The position numbers were made by a program, and so were the translations under genes. Source: Celoporthe dispersa (taxonomy: Eukaryota; Ascomycota; Sordariomycetes; Diaporthales; Cryphonectriaceae). Taken from it: 64,000 nucleotides of DNA. Shown piece by piece: positions 1 through 10,747 of this stretch. The stretch's first letter is position 1. Each line of letters starts with the position of its first letter. The stretch spans positions 186,001 to 250,000 of the forward strand of contig WAID01000003.1 of assembly GCA_016584495.1 (NCBI GenBank), read 5' to 3'. The notes under the pieces were generated by a model. It ran no database searches, was not told the origin of the DNA, and worked only from the letters and a program-made list of their open reading frames with translations.

Positions 1-379
1 CAACTTCCGCAATGCGAGCTGCATATCATGTCATGTCAACTGCCTACTTGGGAAATCCATTGACAGCCATTTTGCAAAAAGTTTCTGGAACAGGTGTCGA
101 GGAATGACCTCTCAGGGACAGGTTCTAGATCTCGTACTACGCAGCACAGACGAGACAGCTGTCATTGAGCACGTGCGATGTTGCAAGAGCTGAAAGGGTC
201 AGTCTTCGGGCGGGAGTCGGGTCCACACTAGAAAGAATACCCACTCTATATGGCGTGAACCAAGGTACATTCCTGTATAGCGGTCTACTATATAATATGC
301 CATGGGTACCTTTCCATGTCTCGCATTTAGATGTTGAATCAAGACGGAGCTGAGAAGATTCGGCTATCCGTACGCTATC
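1..379. other. 5' flank of the first phosphoesterase gene
   Basis: No coding sequence is supported here. The first 379 bases precede the start codon at 380. Short open frames occur on both strands but have no recognisable motif. The promoter of the downstream gene is presumably in this stretch; no clear TATA element was identified. Confidence 0.5.
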
Positions 380-3116
380 ATGTTTCGACAGTTTGGTCTG
401 CTGGCGCTTTTGCGCTTTGCAGGAGCCGCATCGCTCGCAGATGTCAAGCATGTGGTGATGCTGATGCAGGAAAATCGATCTTTCATGCACGTATGTAAAA
501 GTGACCGCTGCCTGGCCGAGTGACTGAAATAACAATAACATTGCCATGACCTAGTATCTCGGGACGTTGAAGGGTGTCCGCGGCTTCGCTGACCCCAATG
601 TTCAAATCAATCCGAATGGGCTACCCGTGTGGTACCAGTACGTGGGCAAGATTCTCGCGACCATGTTATGTCTTTCAGCATTAGAAGTTGATGAGGCTGA
701 CGAGCACAGAGACGTGTCGTCCCTGACCAATGAGACCGATTATCTTTTGCCTTACTGGCTGAACTATCTCGGCGGCGACTGGCCCAACCGCACGCAGTGC
801 CTGAGTCCTGGCAGCAACTTGTGGCTTCCGACACAAACAGCTTACAACGGCGGTCTAAACAATTTGTGGCCGGTAATTATGATTCATACAGCGCAATCTA
901 CGCTGATGAATGCAACTGACGGCTTCATGATCAGAGCAGCTCAGCCCCTCAAGCTTGGGCATACTACAAGCGACAAGACATCCCATTCCATTATGCACTG
1001 GCGGATGCCTTTACCATAGCCGATTCCTACCAAGTCTGTCGCCTGTCATTCTGCTAGGGATTGAGGTGAATCAAACTGACAGTGAACTCAGGCTGGTGTT
1101 ATGTCAGCCACCGATCCGCAAGTAACCTTTTGCTTCTCCTCTCTATATAAAGTTTACAGCCTCTAATACTATTTCTTGATACATTCAGGAATCGTTGGAT
1201 GTGGCAGTCTGGATCTATCAACGTCCCTGGTGGTCCTCAACCTCTGGGAGCGGGTGGCGTTGTGCTCGATGACAACCAAACACCAGGTAAGTTTGTTTTG
1301 AGCACTCAACTTAATTGGCAGTCTCGTAATTATTATTGAAATCGAATCATAACCACACACAGGTTGCGAGGCCCCGGATCTCAACTGTGTTCCACTCTAG
1401 TAAGTCTTGAGGACTGAACAAGGTGGATTCTATGCTGACCGTAAAAGTTGGCCTGCCACAGCTGAATACTACGATGCTGCCGGGGTCGATTGGGGTGTTT
1501 TCATGAACGAATATGACTATGTGACCAATAATGGACTCTTCTACTTTGCCACTTTCCAAAATGCCCCCGAGAACTCAAGTCTATACCAGCGCGGTCTAGC
1601 CTTTAGCGACCAGAACTCTTTGGATGGGTTCTATTCAGCTGCTGCGGACGGAACCCTGCCCGAGGTTAGCTGGATCTTCCCTCCTGGTGCGTTGAAGTGA
1701 GTATGACCTCGATTTCTGATTTTATATTCAACATGCTGACTTAACGATGCCAGCGAACACCCGCCCCATACTCCCTCCGACGGGAGCTGGTTCATGAAGA
1801 ATATCGTGGATGCTGTGACCCAAGGGCCAGACTGGAATTCCACGATCCTGTTGATCTGCTACGATGGTAAGATGAGGCCTCACGATGGCGCTTGGGATTC
1901 GGTTTTAGGCTATCTCATGGTTGGGGTACTAGTGGATTTAGCTAACTTCTTTTTCTCTCTAACTCAAGAGGGAGGGGGCTTTGGTGATACTGTCTGGTAT
2001 CATTCTCCAGAAGGAACAGCTGGCGAGTGGTTCGAAGACCCTTATGGCGAGCTGGGATATCAGTTCTCCGGCCCTGGTACGAAAGATGCCCTCTACGCCT
2101 GGCTTCATTGGCTGAATACTTTTCTCTTTTCTTTTGCAGGTGTTCGCATTCCTCTCTTCATCATATCGCCTTTCACCAGAGGAGGCCGCGTCTTCACCGA
2201 ACATGCAGACCACAACTCGCATATTCTATTTGTTGGTGAGAAGCATTCCAAACCCCCTGCCACGATCCGATTTAGCCAAATCATAAATCTATCGGGCTAA
2301 CTTGTCAAACTATCTGTAATTATAGAGGAATATCTCAACGCGAAGGGCTACGAGAATATCACCACAACTCAGATGAGCGACTGGCGGCGCTCTCACATGT
2401 CTAACCTGCTGAACGCCTTCGATTTCGATAATGTGAGTGACCTATCCAAAGAAAATAAAGAAATAAGTGAGATGTTCTTTTATCGAACATCAAGTATTTC
2501 ATCAGGACCCTGTGTCTGACGCTTTGGTTAGCCCGATTACTCTGTCCCTGATCTTCCATCGTCCCCTTATCCATACACGGATGACGAGGGCAATATCGTG
2601 GGAACATACGTGGCATGCGAAGCAACATACTCTGATGTCGACCCTACGGTCCCCTATGGCAACCAGACACTTGAAGATTCGCTCTACTTTGAGGACGGCT
2701 GGAAACAGGTCTACGGCTACCTGACCGAGGGCCATTATCTCGTCTTCGAGGCTAACGGGTTTGCCTTGACCAATCCAGGAACGAGTGACAGTTCCGATGT
2801 CACGACAACTGCGGTGACTACAGACCATGAGAGCATTTCACAGCGCTGGGTCCTACATGCCTTGTCCGACGATGACGCTGACTTTGGAAAATTTGAGATC
2901 TCGAGTGCTGCAGATGGGAAATATGTCACCGTCGAGGCATCTTTGGTCAGCGGAAACAGCACGGCAGGGGTATTTGACATCGCCTACGTTGGTGGTGGCA
3001 GCTACACTCTACAAAATAGTGAGGGCAAGTATCTGGCTGTGAGCGCCAGTGACAGCCTTGAACTGGCTTCTTCTGGATCGAGTTGGGATGTCTACTCCGT
3101 CACCTATCACTCTTAA
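380..3116 (+). CDS. Secreted phosphoesterase, phospholipase C type (PF04185-like), 13 exons
   Basis: Predicted to hydrolyse phosphate esters, probably phospholipids, outside the cell. Exons: 380-490, 555-637, 710-872, 935-1033, 1092-1117, 1189-1286, 1363-1399, 1448-1696, 1754-1866, 1969-2076, 2140-2235, 2326-2432, 2532-3116. They total 1875 bases, a clean 624-residue frame, which supports the model. Residues 1-20 look like a signal peptide. Family landmarks in order: HVVMLMQENRSF, then GTLKGVRGF, YNGG, ATDPNRWMW, EHPPHTP, a YDEGGGFGD metal-site segment, DPYGELGYQFSGPGVRIP and SPFTRGG. The C-terminal ~190 residues resemble the accessory domain of bacterial phospholipase C. The residue after ENRSF is Met where the family normally has Asp. 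Intron 1118-1188 needs a GC donor (GCAAGT). The neighbour at 4344 belongs to the same superfamily. Substrate is inferred, not shown. Confidence 0.85.
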
Positions 3117-4343
3117 GCAGTTCGATTCGGCGCGTCTGCTGTCACTATAGTCTCGTAAGATCCGACAGGATAATCAGGGTCTCATCTCCTTGCAAGCCAT
3201 CACAACATGGATTCAGAATATATCGAGTATAAGAAATTTGCAACATAATAACAACCGGACTCTTACTCCCCTTTTTCCCTTTTTTTTCTTTCTATCGCTA
3301 ATAGGGAGGACCATGGGGGGGAGGGGGGCATTCAAAAGGAACTCTCTTTGCAAAGGTCCGATTGTATTCTCCCCTCCCCCCTCCCCCGCCTCTCAGTTGC
3401 ACGTGTGCGTATCTAGGATCTACCAGTGGTATGAAAAAGCCAGGTGCTCACACCATCCACACACAGCATGTAGTTGAAGCAGGTGTTGAGCGACCTTCCA
3501 GATCTGGCTTAGTATATTTCCTCTACAGGTGGGTCAACGAAGCGGAGATTTGCATGCTGCATGTTCTTCCGCCACACCCGAGGTCGAGAAACGGTCCATT
3601 GAGGTTCCCCCTCGAGGCCATGTGCCGGTGCCGGCTCTGCCGTCTTGGCTGCCACAACCCCAACCTTTTCAGCTGGTGTCAACCTATGAGGTGCCTGGTG
3701 TTTGTGAGCAGATAGGAATAGAGTGGGTGAAAAGTCGAGAGACAGTATGTGTGGGTGCCAGCCCCGGTTTCTCTCCATAGCACAGTGTACTCATCCTCGG
3801 CTCAACCATCGAAGAAGAAAGAGGGGGGAGAGGGGGGGAATGATCCACCAACTACAGCTTGGGATGTATACACAGGGACACCCCCTCCTAAATGCTGTAT
3901 CCATACGATAGTCTTCCATGCCAACTCGTATTCCTCCGCCAAAACCTCAGCCACCAGATCCCAGGGCGGCGAGAGCACGTGGGCGAAAGGTCGAAATACA
4001 ATAAATGCCGGGGATAACACTCCCTGGAGCCACCATGACAGGATCCCAGCCCGAGAAAAACCTATTCACACCGGCGCTTTAGCGGGGTTGCATCGCACAA
4101 GAGGAATCGATAATGCGGTTGATCGCTGCAAGCCTGGGTGGGCACCCAAAGCACCCACTGTTTAGTTGCTCGCCTTCCATGGAGTAATAGATTCGATTAG
4201 CTGTATTAAAATCATATATTGTCACGGCGCATCAGTTCTCCTGTACCTGACCTTATTTTTCTTTTCTTCTTCTTTCTCTTCTTCTTTCTACCAGGGGCCC
4301 CCAGAAAGGAAAATCAGACCTTGGATCAGAAAAAAGAAAATAA
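3117..4343. other. Intergenic region between the two phosphoesterase genes
   Basis: 1.2 kb without a supported gene. It holds G-rich tracts (around 3313-3328 and 3824-3838) and pyrimidine-rich stretches (around 3277-3296 and 4254-4290) close to the downstream start codon. The latter are typical of fungal promoters. Short open frames are low-complexity and carry no motif. Confidence 0.6.
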
Positions 4344-6116
4344 ATGGGAGTCCAGGCCCTCGTCCTCGCGGCCCTAACCGGGCTGGCCGGTGCAGCCCCT
4401 GGGATCAGCAACATCCAGACGCATACCTCCTCGGATGGCAGCGACTGGCGGAGCAAGATCACTAATGTCGTAGTGCTGGTTGAGGAAAATAGGTCTTTCG
4501 ACTCGTTCGCTGGAGGACTCACGTACAACAGCACCATCGACGGTCTCCTGCACCACAACTACTGCAACAGCCTAAACGCCAGTGACCCGTCAGAGGCTGC
4601 GGACATCTGTGCTGGGCCCTTGGCTGCGGATGTGGCATCGGATGATCCTAATCATAGCATCAGCGGCGTGAACATGCAGATCTTCAGCACGTTCCACCCC
4701 AACGAGACGGCTGTGGCCTTGGCGGCGGACTGGGAGTACGAGACGATGCGTGGATTCGTCACGGAGCAGTCTATCACATTTGACACTCTAAACAAGACGA
4801 GAGCGGCAGAGGCCATCAACTATTACGTAAGCAGCGACAGCCTGATTCTGGACGTGGACCTGGGTGGAAAAAAAAGCCTCTGCTGATGTCAGTTACAGAC
4901 GCCTGAGCACATTCCCGTCTTCAACGCAATAGCGGAGAATTTTGTGTTGTTTGATAGGTGGTTCTGCTCTGTGCCGGGTCCCACAAACCCCAACAGAGCT
5001 TATATCACCAGCGGCACCTCCCACGGCCACGGAGAGAACGACGACGCTTTCGAAGTGTACGGGCTCCCGCAGAAGAGCATCTTCCAGGCCCTGAGTGAGA
5101 ACAATATCACCTGGACCAACTACCAAAACAGCACAACCGGATCCGGGTAAGGACGCTCGACTTGTCAGTCTTGTTCATGTGCACCAACGAGTACTGACTG
5201 TTGAACCTAGGTTGGGATTCAACCCAGATGCGGCTTTCTACTCGGTCAGTATCGACACAGCATCGCACTCAATAACCCCCCACCCCCTTCTTTTCCCCAA
5301 AGAAAACACCAGGGGTGAAAAAATGGGTCGGGGAGGGAAAAGGGAAGCTGCGTGTTTTGCTGAGCGGGCTGCTAACACATAAAATTTTGCAGTGGACTGC
5401 CGAATCTGGAGCAAATGTGACCAACATCAAGGCCATTGAGCATTTCTACACCGACGCCGCCGCCGGCACCCTTCCCTCAATTCACCTATATCAACCCAGA
5501 ATGTTGCTCCTACCAGGTCATTTTTCACCCTACTCTCCAGACTCAGCCCACTCCCAAACTGACTGCTTTTTTTTACAGAGTTACCATCCACCTTCGCCTA
5601 TCGTCCTTGGAGAGATATTCATCAAGGGCATCTACGAGGCCATTCGCAACTCACCCCAGTGGAACACAACGCTGTTCGTCCTGACGTTCGACGAGCACGG
5701 TGGTTTCGGTGATCATGTGTACGCTCAGCAATAATGCCCTTCAAGTCTGTCCCTTTCAAGCTAAATTATTCCACAGGTCTCCTCCCGTCAACGTGCCGGC
5801 GGGCGACAATATCACATACACAGAGACGGCGCAGGACGGACAGAACATCACGTTCGCCTTCGACCGGCTAGGCGTCCGCGTACCAACGGTGCTCATCTCG
5901 CCGTGGGTCGGTAAGGGCCTGATCGAGAATAAGGGGCAGAACTTTGGCGGCGAATACACCCACACGAGCATCCTGAATTTTCTGTCAGAGCTGTGGGGTT
6001 TAGAGAAACTTACGCCTCGGGTCGAGTACTCGTCGACTTTTGAGCATCTCATCCTCGACACCATCAGGAGCGACGATAGCAGCCCGAGCAGCTTGCCAGA
6101 GCCCGTCGCCTGGTAG
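4344..6116 (+). CDS. Secreted phosphoesterase/acid phosphatase (PF04185-like), one frameshift
   Basis: Second, divergent member of the phosphoesterase family, probably an extracellular phosphatase or phospholipase. Exons: 4344-4826, 4899-5146, 5211-5244, 5393-5516, 5579-5718, 5777-6116. The start gives a good signal peptide ending near GAAPG. Landmarks: VVVLVEENRSFDSFAGG (here the Asp is present), TPEHIPVFNAIAENF, FDRWFCSVPGPTNPNR, TSGTSHGHGENDD, AAAGTLP, TYINPECCSY, LTFDEHGGFGDHV and GVRVPTVLISPWVGKG. The summed exons are one base too long (1369). The family motif changes frame between AAAGTLP and TYINP, at about 5474-5481, consistent with one extra base there. It is either a recent null allele or an assembly error. 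Without it the protein would be about 455 residues, normal for the family. Confidence 0.8.
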
Positions 6117-6481
6117 GCTGAGACAAAGGATGGGATTCCATTGGCTATAAATAGAGTGTGAATGGTTCTCGGAGTAGAATCATAATTGGTGTGAAAATAT
6201 ATTCATGGACCAAAATTCGTTGCGTGTTTCCGCATGTACAATCTTCCGGTTGGATTTCTTCAGCGCCTTTCAGCTTCCATGCCAGTGTGGCGCAGCACTT
6301 ATCGTAGCGCTGCGCGCATGTTGCTGCCTAAGTATTTGGCGCCACCGATTACAAGCACAACTCTTCCTGGCCAGAATGATATGCTTGCGGACATCACCAC
6401 ATAACGTCAAACCGGTCAAGCGACACCAAAGGAATTTAATTACCTCATCGGTGGGCCAGCGAACGAGGCTTCCTTGATGCA
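6117..6481. promoter_or_regulatory. Short intergenic region upstream of the alpha/beta hydrolase
   Basis: 365 bases between the phosphoesterase stop and the hydrolase start. A TATA-like GGCTATAAATAG lies at about 6142-6153, early in the gap, so it may belong to the 3' flank of the previous gene or be a distal promoter element. No coding signal. Confidence 0.35.
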
Positions 6482-7306
6482 ATGCATCCTGCCATGCTCG
6501 TGGATCCAGACACGCACCTCAACTACGTTCTCCTCCACAAAGGGACCAAAAATAAAATTACCACACCCACCGAAGACTCAGCCAACGATTCTCCCGCCGT
6601 ATGTGTGGTCTGCTGCCATGGTTCCGGACAGGGCATGCACGCCGAGACTTGGCTCCCCTTGACAAGGGAAATCAGCAAGCACGCACCAGTTCTGTTCTAT
6701 GAGAGGCGGGGAGCTGGGCAGAGCACGATGACAGTCTCGCGATCTCAAACGCTGGAGGAATCTGTATCTGATCTTGTTGTCCTCTTGCAAGCCTTGCGGC
6801 TGAAGCCGCCGTACATCTTCGTCGCACACTCCTACGGGGGCGCCATAGCACGGCAATTCCTTCAGCGGCATCCGACGCATGTCGCCGGTATGATCCTTGC
6901 AGAGACGGGACAAGAGACCCCAATAAAGCACGAGGAGGAGCAGCTCAAGAAGAAGATCCTCGGCACTAAACCCCTGAGTATCATCCAGGCCAATTCGCTG
7001 CTGGGGAGATGTTGTGGTAGTGCCTCTACCGAGGCAATGAGGCTCAGGGACTTATGGGCTGCAGAGGACGAGCGGCTGAAGAGAGCCCAGCTCGGCCTCA
7101 GCTCAAATGCCCGATACGTGAGGGTGGACGATTGTGGGCACAATGTCATTCGCGAGCGGCCTCATGTGGTTGCTACTGAGGTCAGCTGGGTTCTTGAGAA
7201 TCTTGTCTCGGCATCAGTAAAGCAGCCGCAGACATCAACTTTTGGCAATTATTTTCAGCGCTTAATGCGGCTCCTGCAGCGTGAAAGAGAGAGAGAGAGC
7301 ACATAG
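6482..7306 (+). CDS. Alpha/beta hydrolase, single exon
   Basis: A 274-residue alpha/beta-hydrolase-fold enzyme with no intron and no signal peptide, so probably cytosolic. The oxyanion strand reads VVCCHGSGQGMHAETW (residues ~43-58), followed by LFYERRGAGQS. The nucleophile elbow is AHSYGGA (Ser near residue 121), then MILAETGQE, and a late DDCGHNVIRERP supplies the catalytic His. The acid residue is not assigned. A cap region (KHEEEQLKKKI...) lies between core strands. Substrate cannot be told from sequence; esterase, lipase or epoxide-hydrolase-like activity are all possible. The C-terminus ends in an RERERES low-complexity tail encoded by a GA repeat. It lies between a phosphoesterase and an alcohol dehydrogenase on the same strand. 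Confidence 0.8.
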   Translation: MHPAMLVDPDTHLNYVLLHKGTKNKITTPTEDSANDSPAVCVVCCHGSGQGMHAETWLPLTREISKHAPVLFYERRGAGQSTMTVSRSQTLEESVSDLVVLLQALRLKPPYIFVAHSYGGAIARQFLQRHPTHVAGMILAETGQETPIKHEEEQLKKKILGTKPLSIIQANSLLGRCCGSASTEAMRLRDLWAAEDERLKRAQLGLSSNARYVRVDDCGHNVIRERPHVVATEVSWVLENLVSASVKQPQTSTFGNYFQRLMRLLQREREREST

Positions 7307-7642
7307 GTAATAGGGGTGATTTCGGGTGCAATGAATAGATTCTTGTTTCCCCGACGGCGTCCCGCTGAGCATTGTTACGACCGATTAGCTGTGAACCAGG
7401 TGTAATTAAGTCCGAAATCCGAAATCCTGTCGCAGTCGGCGATTGCGACCGACGTCATTTGAGTTTGCTCCTCTTGAGGGGCTTGGACACTATCAATATC
7501 TGGGGCATATCTCGTAGCACGGCATTTATTTTTGACAGGAGACGTTTTGAATGTGGTTCACAGTGCTCTAACAACCTCCCTCTGTGCGAATTCCTTCGCC
7601 TTGGCATATCGTTATCGAACAAACCACCTCTTTCGTGTAAGA
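7307..7642. other. Promoter-sized gap before the alcohol dehydrogenase
   Basis: 336 bases with no supported gene. Short plus-strand open frames cross it but have no domain signal and run out of frame into the dehydrogenase. Confidence 0.5.
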
Positions 7643-8924
7643 ATGGCTACAGGAGATATACAAAAGCAAATGAAGGCCATTCAGGCAAGTGTGCACATTG
7701 GAAAGTCGCTGTTTACTCGTTAGGATGCTCACGGCAATGCTAACGTTGAGAGCGCTTCCCGTATACTCAGGTTGTTGAGTTCAAGAAACCGTATCAGATT
7801 AATACGGTCGACGTCCCAGACCTTACCACGCTCGGCCCATATGACTTGCTTGTTAAAGTGGCTGTGGCCTCTTACTGTCACACGGACGGCATGATACAAC
7901 AGGGAATCTTCAATGCCTCATTGCCAGTCATTGCTTCTCACGAAGGAGCTGGCACTGTCGTGGCCGGTGGAGCATCAGTCAGGAACTGGCGGGGTTCACG
8001 CGTTATGTGTGGACTCCCGTTTCACCCCTGTGGCAAGTGTGTTGACTGCACCGGTCCAACAGAGTCCTGGAGGCAGTACTGTATCAACGTCGAAGGCCAC
8101 TGCGGAGTACACATAAACGGATTCTTTTCTGAGTATGCTGTCTGCGATGCACGCTCAACGACAAGACTGCCGGACGAGGTCAAGCTTTCTCAGTGCCGCA
8201 CCACTGGCTTGTGCAGGGCGGACGTCATGGAGAGGGGTTGAACAGGCTGGTCTCGCACCGGGTCAATGGCTTGCGATCGTCGGATCCGGAGGGGGTCTAG
8301 GACACTTGGCCATCCAATTTGCCAAGAAGAAAGGCCTAAAAGTTGTTGGGATCGATGCGCGGGACGACGGGCTGGAGGTTTCCAAAACCATGGGTGCTGA
8401 TCTTGTTGTGGATGCGAGGGTGGGACAGGACGCTGTCGTCAAGCAGATTCAAGAGGCTATTGGTAGCCCCGGTGCTGATGCCACTGTGACTCTATCGGAT
8501 GCACCATCGGCTGCGGCTCTGGGTTGTGCAGTGACCAAGATGCACGGCATTATGGTTCAAATCGCTCAGCCAGACGACATTGTCATCCCATTTCAGGAAT
8601 TTGTATTCCGCGACATCCGGTGAGTCCTGAAATATTCCATGGTAGTGTCTTCGGCTCTCCCTGTCTCTTGTTTTATCATTAGCTAACATGAATCCCTCAT
8701 GCAGCGTTCACGGCAGCGTAGTCTCGTCACCACAGGAGAGCGAAGACATGGTGCGTTTCATCGCAGAGAACGGCGTTAGTGTTAAGACAAACATCTTCCA
8801 TGGACTAGACAAGATTGAAGCATTGCTAGAGATGATTCACAGTGGCAAGGTTCAAGGCAAAGCGGTGATCATTGTCGACCAGGATCAGATAGAGAAGGAA
8901 AAGCAACTGGGCGCCAAATATTAG
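7643..8924 (+). CDS. Zinc-dependent alcohol dehydrogenase (MDR family), GC-AG intron and one frameshift
   Basis: Predicted NAD(P)-linked, zinc-dependent alcohol dehydrogenase of the fungal/yeast ADH type, about 369 residues. Exons: 7643-7684, 7771-8619, 8705-8924. Exon 1 encodes the N-terminus ending KAIQ and joins to VVEFKKPYQI only if the donor is GCAAGT at 7685, a GC-AG intron. Catalytic zinc: SYCHTDGM and SHEGAGTVV. Structural zinc: CGKCVDC and a later Cys. Rossmann fold: AIVGSGGGLGHLAIQFAKKK, then VVGIDARDDGL. The frame changes between DEVKLS and SAAPLACAG at about 8185-8193. Summed exons are one base over a multiple of three, so one extra base is implied. Cytosolic; substrate unknown. 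It sits between a hydrolase and a glutathione S-transferase, which may suggest detoxification, but no shared regulation is visible. Confidence 0.8.
7685..7770 (+). other. Putative GC-AG intron in the alcohol dehydrogenase
   Basis: The exon ends ATTCAG and the intron begins GCAAGT, the usual consensus for the minority GC-donor class. It ends ACTCAG at 7770. Only this junction keeps the phase and joins KAIQ to VVEFKKPY; the nearby GT at 7689 would shift the frame. Confidence 0.7.
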
Positions 8925-9541
8925 ACTCAAGGCCGTTCGATGGTTGCGATGAGAACAACAGGGCCTTGGAGAATAGCCATGGGCCGTGGCTGACGTGGAG
9001 CTGAGTTTCCTGACAATTGTGGATATCCGACAGACACACTCAGATGCGGAAACTTGAGCAAATCTATCAGAACAAAATCTTTATCTTCATGAGAAAGCAC
9101 CCATACTTGTTTGAGCCTGATAGGATCCGGTTAGACGGCCGGACAGCACAGAGAGTTGAGACCGGCTTCGATCACAAAGTCGGATCCAATCGCACAGCTC
9201 TAGCCTAAAAAGATGCAGCGCAGTTATAAATTCTCTCTAGTCATAGACATGTAGAGATATCATAGTTACTCGGTGAGGATTCATCAAGATGAGTTGATAT
9301 ACAAGATCTCGCAATAAATGTTGGTACACACTTATCGGGCCGCATTCGGCAAACGGCATCCCACAGCAGATGATGCAATCCGGCTTTTGCGGGACTAGGA
9401 GCGAGTATTAATAATGCAACGGACCTCCACCATTGCATCGACCTGGGAAAGAAGGTAGGCTTCAGAATTCTCGGCTCACTCACTAACTTCAAAACACTCA
9501 AGTCATTCTTACCATCATTACACAACGCGAGTCTTCTTGAA
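8925..9541. other. Intergenic region before the glutathione S-transferase
   Basis: 617 bases. Plus- and minus-strand open frames exist but none shows a domain. A TATAAATTC at about 9226-9234 could serve the downstream gene. Nothing else recognised. Confidence 0.5.
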
Positions 9542-10747
9542 ATGGGGTCCAAAGATGCAGCCATCAAGCTCTACACCAACCATAGGTGTCCCTGTAAGGA
9601 TAACGTCCCATTTAACGACGCACTGACCTTAAAGAACAGCGAATGCTAAAACTTGTTCCAGGGGCGCATAGGTACGATAGCATCTAGCCCAGATCCTCAG
9701 TATCCCACGAGAGAGGCTGCAGGAGTCGGAAGAACTTACTGGTCATGATTTTGAGAAAGCCGAGCAGTTCGGCCAGGCTGACATGGGGCATTTCCTAGAG
9801 CACACATCACGCTGGCGGAACTAGGAGTCCCTTTTGAAGAGGTAAGATGACTAGTGATACGCCGTTCTGCCAATCCGAAGGAAGAGGGTTGGAGGAGGAG
9901 GGAGTAAGACGTTGAGGGCTAGCGATGAGAAGCGATGCTGGCCAGGAACTCCCATATGAGTAAAGGCTGTTATCTATTACCACATCCTGTAAAAAAGAGA
10001 GAGAGGAAGAGCTTGGTTGTGAGTGTGATTGTGTGAGTGAGACTGCTAATAATGCTTATTTTAGGAAATCATCAACCTCGATGCCCCTCGAAGCCCGGAA
10101 TACCTCAAAGTCAACCCGCGTGGACTTGTCCCATCTCTCTCCTACAACGGCGAGATCATCACCGAGTCTGCCATTGTGGCCCAGTTCCTAGCCGACGTTT
10201 ACTCAAGCCACCTCCTTCCGGCTTCTTCAGACCCCAAAGGCCCACTTACTCGGGCTCGCATTGCCTTCTTTGTCGACGCATGGTTCTCCAAGTGCAACAG
10301 CCTGTACACGAAGACGTGGAAGGCCAAGACGGACAGTGAGGCCGCCGGACATGCCGACGCTTTGGTCAAGGTCGTAGTGAAGGAGGTCGAACCACTGCTT
10401 CAAGACGCTGACCCGTTCTTTGGGGGTAGCGACAAGCTTACTCTTGCCGAGGCGAGTGATTCCTTGATCAATGTTCATATAGGACTCCCTTTTCCTCATC
10501 GGAATAAATACTTGCTTGCTGACAGTGTTGTAACCAGTGCCTGACAGGACCATTCGTGCTCCGTCTTAAGGTCTTTGCGAAGCACGGGCTTCTACCAGGC
10601 AGCCTCGTCACGGCCTTTGCCGAGCAGGCACCTAATTTCCACAAGTGGTCCGAAGCAGTTATCGCAGCACCTAGTGTTACAGGCATCTTTGACGAAGACG
10701 TGATGGTTGAGAGGATGAAGGCGAGAATCACCAATGCTAAGGCGTGA
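9542..10747 (+). CDS. Glutathione S-transferase (omega-like), with a 10-base microexon
   Basis: Conjugates glutathione to electrophiles or reduces small oxidised compounds; cytosolic. Exons: 9542-9593, 9662-9671, 9799-9841, 10065-10451, 10538-10747. They sum to 702 bases, giving 233 residues, standard for the family. The microexon GGGCGCATAG encodes the W-A-H of the CPWAHRAHI active-site stretch. Cys of CPWAHR is the likely catalytic residue. The thioredoxin-like part continues VPFEEEIINLDAPRSPEYLK, NPRGLVPSL and the glutathione-binding ITESAIVAQFL. The C-terminal helical domain contains FFVDAWFSK, PFFGGSDKLTLAE and LTGPFVLRL. The LAE/LTGPF junction requires a GCGAGT donor at 10452 and acceptor at 10537. 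A GT-AG alternative (donor at 10456, acceptor TGACAG) keeps frame but loses the LTG residues. Probable detoxification role. Confidence 0.82.
9662..9671 (+). other. 10-base microexon of the glutathione S-transferase
   Basis: Bounded by CAG at 9659-9661 and GTACGA at 9672. Split codons on both sides give Trp-Ala-His-Arg, which completes the CPWAHRAH motif. Omitting it destroys the active-site segment, so it is strongly implied by the protein. Confidence 0.8.
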
